Source: Ancylobacter sp. WKF20 (GTDB taxonomy: Bacteria > Pseudomonadota > Alphaproteobacteria > Rhizobiales > Xanthobacteraceae). From it: DNA of 64,000 nt. The translations under genes were made by a program, and so were the position numbers. Numbering within the stretch: position 1 is the first letter of the stretch; every line of letters starts with the position of its first letter. This document shows positions 61,597 to 64,000 of this stretch, piece after piece. The DNA lies in assembly GCF_029760895.1 (NCBI RefSeq), contig NZ_CP121679.1:2804001-2868000 (forward strand), in the 5' to 3' direction. The notes below the pieces were generated by a model, which saw only the letters and a program-made list of their open reading frames with translations, had not been told where the DNA came from and did no database searches.

Positions 61597-62535
61597 TCAC
61601 AGCTCCGGCGCGTAGGCCGGCACCGCCACATCGACGAGACCGACATTGCCACGCACGCTGCGGCGGGCCGGCAGCTTGGCTTCGACGATCTCATAGGCCG
61701 AACGGTCGGACAGCAGGGCATCGACCACGGCGAAGTTCAGCTTGTGGCCGCCCTTGTAGGAGCGGAAGCGGGCCATCAGGGGCAGGCCGCTAATGGCAAG
61801 ATCACCCACCGCGTCCATCGCCTTGTGGCGGACGAACTCGTCCGCAAAGCGCAGGCCGGTGGTGTTCAGCACGCCATTCGTGTCGAGGCAGATCGTGTTG
61901 TCGAGCGAGGCGCCGAGCGCGTAGCCGGCCTGCCAGAGGCGCTCCACATCGGCGACGAAGCCGAAGGTGCGGGCGGCGGCTAGCTCCTTACGGAACACGT
62001 CCGGCGACAGGGTGGCGGCGTAACGCTGGCGGCCAATGGCAGCGTGGGCGAAGTCAATCTCGACCTCGAGCCGGAAGCCCGCATCATAGGGGGAAAGCTC
62101 GCCGAAGCCGGTCTCGGTCTCGACGCGGATGGTTTTCAGCACGCGCAGATAGCGGCGGGGCGCGGCGATCTCGACAACACCCACATCGTCGATGGCTGCC
62201 ACGAATTCGCCCGCACTTCCGTCCAGGATCGGCACTTCAGGCCCGTCGATCTCGACATGGGCATTGTCGATGCCGAGGCCGGCGAAGCAGGCGAGCAGGT
62301 GCTCGACGGTGGAGACGGCGGGGCCATTCTCATCGCGCAGCACGGTCGCCAGATCGCTGCCGCGAACGGCCTGACGGGAGGCGCGAACGGACTGGGACGA
62401 ATCGGTGCGGTGAAAGAGGATGCCGGTATCGGCCGGAGCGGGAGCCAAGCTCAACCGCGCTTCCTTGCCGGAATGCACGCCCACGCCCGAAAGCGTGACC
62501 ACGTCGCCGATGGTTGTTTGCCGTACAGCGTTCAT
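61597..62535 (-). CDS. lpxC: UDP-3-O-acyl-N-acetylglucosamine deacetylase
   Basis: This 312-residue zinc enzyme makes the committed step of lipid A synthesis. With the start at 62535 (MNAVRQTTIG) the zinc ligands are H79 (STVEHLLACFAGL), H236 and D240 (RHKAMDAVGDL). The first has exactly the E. coli number and the others are within two, which supports this start. An ATG at 62568 with GGGGGAG upstream would add 11 residues and is possible. The GVGVHSGK motif and GSAGEFVAAID are typical. A promoter lies upstream, so it need not depend on ftsZ transcription. In E. coli, LpxC is degraded by FtsH, whose HflKC regulators are encoded in this window. Confidence 0.97.
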   Translation of the reverse strand: MNAVRQTTIGDVVTLSGVGVHSGKEARLSLAPAPADTGILFHRTDSSQSVRASRQAVRGSDLATVLRDENGPAVSTVEHLLACFAGLGIDNAHVEIDGPEVPILDGSAGEFVAAIDDVGVVEIAAPRRYLRVLKTIRVETETGFGELSPYDAGFRLEVEIDFAHAAIGRQRYAATLSPDVFRKELAAARTFGFVADVERLWQAGYALGASLDNTICLDTNGVLNTTGLRFADEFVRHKAMDAVGDLAISGLPLMARFRSYKGGHKLNFAVVDALLSDRSAYEIVEAKLPARRSVRGNVGLVDVAVPAYAPEL

Positions 62536-62661
62536 TCCAGACCCAGCGAGCGGACCACCAGAGGCCATCCGCTCCCCCCAATTCCCAGTGCCAACTTCAA
62601 TCCGCCATCGGTTCCGGGGCTCGTTTTGCGAATCCACGCCGAGGGCTTGTCGTTGGTGGGC

Positions 62662-62690
62662 AACATACTGGCGCCCCCGGGGGGTGCCAA
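62662..62690 (-). promoter_or_regulatory. Sigma70-type promoter of lpxC
   Basis: On the minus strand there is TTGGCA (62690-62685), 17 bases, and TATGTT (62667-62662), about 127 bases before the lpxC ATG. The interval from 62536 to 62854 holds this promoter and the hairpin at the end of ftsZ; I see no other gene there. Confidence 0.6.
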
Positions 62691-62813
62691 ATCACGCTTG
62701 CTTACCGTCTGTTACCGTCCCGTCGCGCCTGCAGCACATCAGATATTCGTTTACAATCAATGAATTGCGCCCGAGCTACAAACCCGGGCGCTGCATTGCG
62801 TCATTGGCTGTGT

Positions 62814-62839
62814 AACAGGGGCGGTCACCCGCCCCTGTT
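62814..62839 (-). terminator. Hairpin after ftsZ
   Basis: AACAGGGGCGG / CCGCCCCTGTT (11-pair stem, loop TCAC) lies 16 bases beyond the ftsZ stop. No U run follows on the minus strand, so it may attenuate or stabilise transcript ends and not fully terminate. Confidence 0.5.
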
Positions 62840-62854
62840 AGTCAGGAAGCCGGC

Positions 62855-64000
62855 TCAGCCCTGGCGGCGCAGGAAGGCCGGAATATCGAGGTGATCATCC
62901 TCGGAGGCGCGCGCCGCCGGACGGCCATGGGCGTCCATCGGGCGAGCCGCCGGGCGCTTGGCGAACTCGGACGCTTCCGGGCGGCGCTCGGCGAGCGGGC
63001 GCGGCTCCGGCTGCGCCGGGGCGCGGCGGACCATCGGGCGCATCTCGGCCGGCGGATCGACCTCTTCCTCGTCCTGATGGCGGCCGAGGCCGACATTGGC
63101 GAGGCGCTGAAGCAGCGTCATGCGCTTCTTCTCGGCGTGGTGATGCTCCGTCGGCTCGCCACGAGCGGCGCGGATCTGGTTCTGCGCCGGCATGGGCAGC
63201 TCTTCCACGCGCGGCATGCGCGGGCTGCGCATTTCCGGACGTTCCGCCTGCGGCGGGATGAAGGGCTCGTGTGTCTCGTGCTCATAAGCCGCGTCGTTCA
63301 TCGGCTCGGGCTCCGGCTCGGCATAGAGCTGGGGCTTGGGCGCGAGCGGGCGAATGGTCACGTCATCGATCGCCGCCGGGGCGTGCTGGGCGTAGTCCGG
63401 CTCGCCATAGACGTGATCGCTGCCCGAGGACGCCGCGAAGGTCGGCTCGTAGCTGTGATCGGCATAGGCCGCGTGGTCCTCGGTGAGCGCGGACGCGACC
63501 GAGCGCAGCGCGGCGTCGCGGCGGGCCTCGACGGCGGCGCGGCCGGCATTGGAGACCTTGCGGCCGCCGAGATCCGAGAGGTTGGCGAAGCTGTGCGGGA
63601 TCTGCTCGGGAATGACCGCCGGGTCGATCCCGGTGGCCACGACCGACACGCGGATGAGGCCTTCCAGCGTCTCGTCGAAGGTGGCGCCGAGGATGATGTT
63701 GGCGTCCGGGTCGACTTCCTCGCGGATGCGGGTCGCCGCCTCGTCCACCTCGAACAGGGTGAGATCCTTGCCGCCGGTGATCGAGATCAGCAGGCCACGG
63801 GCGCCGCGCATCGACACTTCGTCCAGCAGCGGGTTGGCGATCGCCGCCTCGGCCGCGTGCAAGGCGCGCTTCTCGCCGGAGGCCTCGCCAGTGCCCATCA
63901 TCGCCTTGCCCATCTCGCGCATCACGGCGCGAACGTCGGCGAAGTCGAGGTTGATCAGGCCTTCCTTGACCATCAGGTCGGTGATGCAGGCAACGCCCGA
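62855..64000 (-). CDS. ftsZ: Cell division protein FtsZ, C-terminal part (5' end outside window)
   Basis: The frame runs to the edge at 64000, so the N-terminal GTPase half is cut off. What remains starts in the helix before the C-terminal subdomain: [20 protein letters not shown], then [16 protein letters not shown] and [21 protein letters not shown] long, acidic, low-complexity linker of about 220 residues follows, and the extreme C-terminal peptide is [11 protein letters not shown], the site that binds FtsA and other partners. Long linkers of this kind are typical of Alphaproteobacteria. It precedes lpxC on the same strand. Confidence 0.98.
   Translation of the reverse strand, partial: SGVACITDLMVKEGLINLDFADVRAVMREMGKAMMGTGEASGEKRALHAAEAAIANPLLDEVSMRGARGLLISITGGKDLTLFEVDEAATRIREEVDPDANIILGATFDETLEGLIRVSVVATGIDPAVIPEQIPHSFANLSDLGGRKVSNAGRAAVEARRDAALRSVASALTEDHAAYADHSYEPTFAASSGSDHVYGEPDYAQHAPAAIDDVTIRPLAPKPQLYAEPEPEPMNDAAYEHETHEPFIPPQAERPEMRSPRMPRVEELPMPAQNQIRAARGEPTEHHHAEKKRMTLLQRLANVGLGRHQDEEEVDPPAEMRPMVRRAPAQPEPRPLAERRPEASEFAKRPAARPMDAHGRPAARASEDDHLDIPAFLRRQG

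Overview
The window looks like a GC-rich chromosomal segment of an alphaproteobacterium of the order Hyphomicrobiales (Rhizobiales), most like the Xanthobacteraceae group (Ancylobacter/Starkeya type). The grounds are a circularly permuted two-piece tmRNA with the tag ANDNYAPVAQAA, an alpha-type SspB, GapR (DUF2312), TrcR (DUF1013), a type II homoserine kinase fused in reading to rnhA, a 41-residue bL36, and an FtsZ tail ending [11 protein letters not shown]. The genus is inference. I see no insertion sequence, prophage, CRISPR array, rRNA or tRNA gene. Almost everything is core housekeeping, so most novelty lies in small RNAs, leaders, odd domain variants and gene order.

Layout. 1-4050: end of a Sel1-repeat protein and a large membrane PAS-GGDEF-EAL protein with degenerate signalling motifs. 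4124-6988: YqgE, a stand-alone DsbD N-terminal-like periplasmic protein, a one-cysteine peroxiredoxin, and two divergent YdcH (DUF465) proteins. 6989-7358 is a structured gap before propionyl-CoA synthetase. 9336-14666: a methyltransferase, TrcR, YceI, then ispH, thrB, rnhA and rpmJ. 14791-19979: a TPR protein, dihydrofolate reductase coupled to an amine-oxidase-like flavoprotein, SspB, tmRNA, a small unknown protein and thymidylate synthase. 19987-24495: GNAT acetyltransferase, Spy-like protein, fumarase C, an unknown protein with a YLHSKG box, and a DUF4169/ribbon-helix-helix pair behind an unusual non-coding stretch. 24680-28707: the envelope quality-control run hflK, hflC, DUF2065, degP. 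28813-32505: DUF1036, glycerate kinase, an N-formylglutamate amidohydrolase family protein, DUF1244 and gapR. 32585-36683: two peptidoglycan-type enzymes (DUF882 and an L,D-transpeptidase). 37003-42185: purE-purK, MsrQ, an NTF2-like protein, miaA and serB. 42190-55496: a large AsmA protein, a D-lactate dehydrogenase-like flavoprotein, thioesterase, prmA, a UvrD/PcrA helicase, a solute-binding protein, a LysE exporter and aminopeptidase P. 55702-64000: DUF3309, isochorismatase, ligA, recN, bamD, lpxC and the C-terminal part of ftsZ, which is the tail of the division and cell-wall cluster read on the minus strand.

Functional themes. Protein quality control is concentrated here. tmRNA tags stalled peptides, SspB hands tagged proteins to ClpXP, HflKC modulates FtsH, and DegP degrades misfolded envelope proteins. 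Thymidylate synthesis (thyA, folA) is split by an inserted or rearranged block holding sspB, ssrA and the flavoprotein. Cell-cycle and envelope genes (trcR, gapR, ftsZ, lpxC, bamD, L,D-transpeptidase) recur along the window.

The most useful non-protein observations are these. The permuted tmRNA has recognisable pieces, spacer and promoter. There is a candidate structured RNA at about 7099-7223. Recurrent GATCAC half-sites lie upstream of the DUF4169/RHH pair. Inverted repeats occupy the hflK leader. I did not find a clearly new multi-gene system. The best leads are listed as findings with modest scores.
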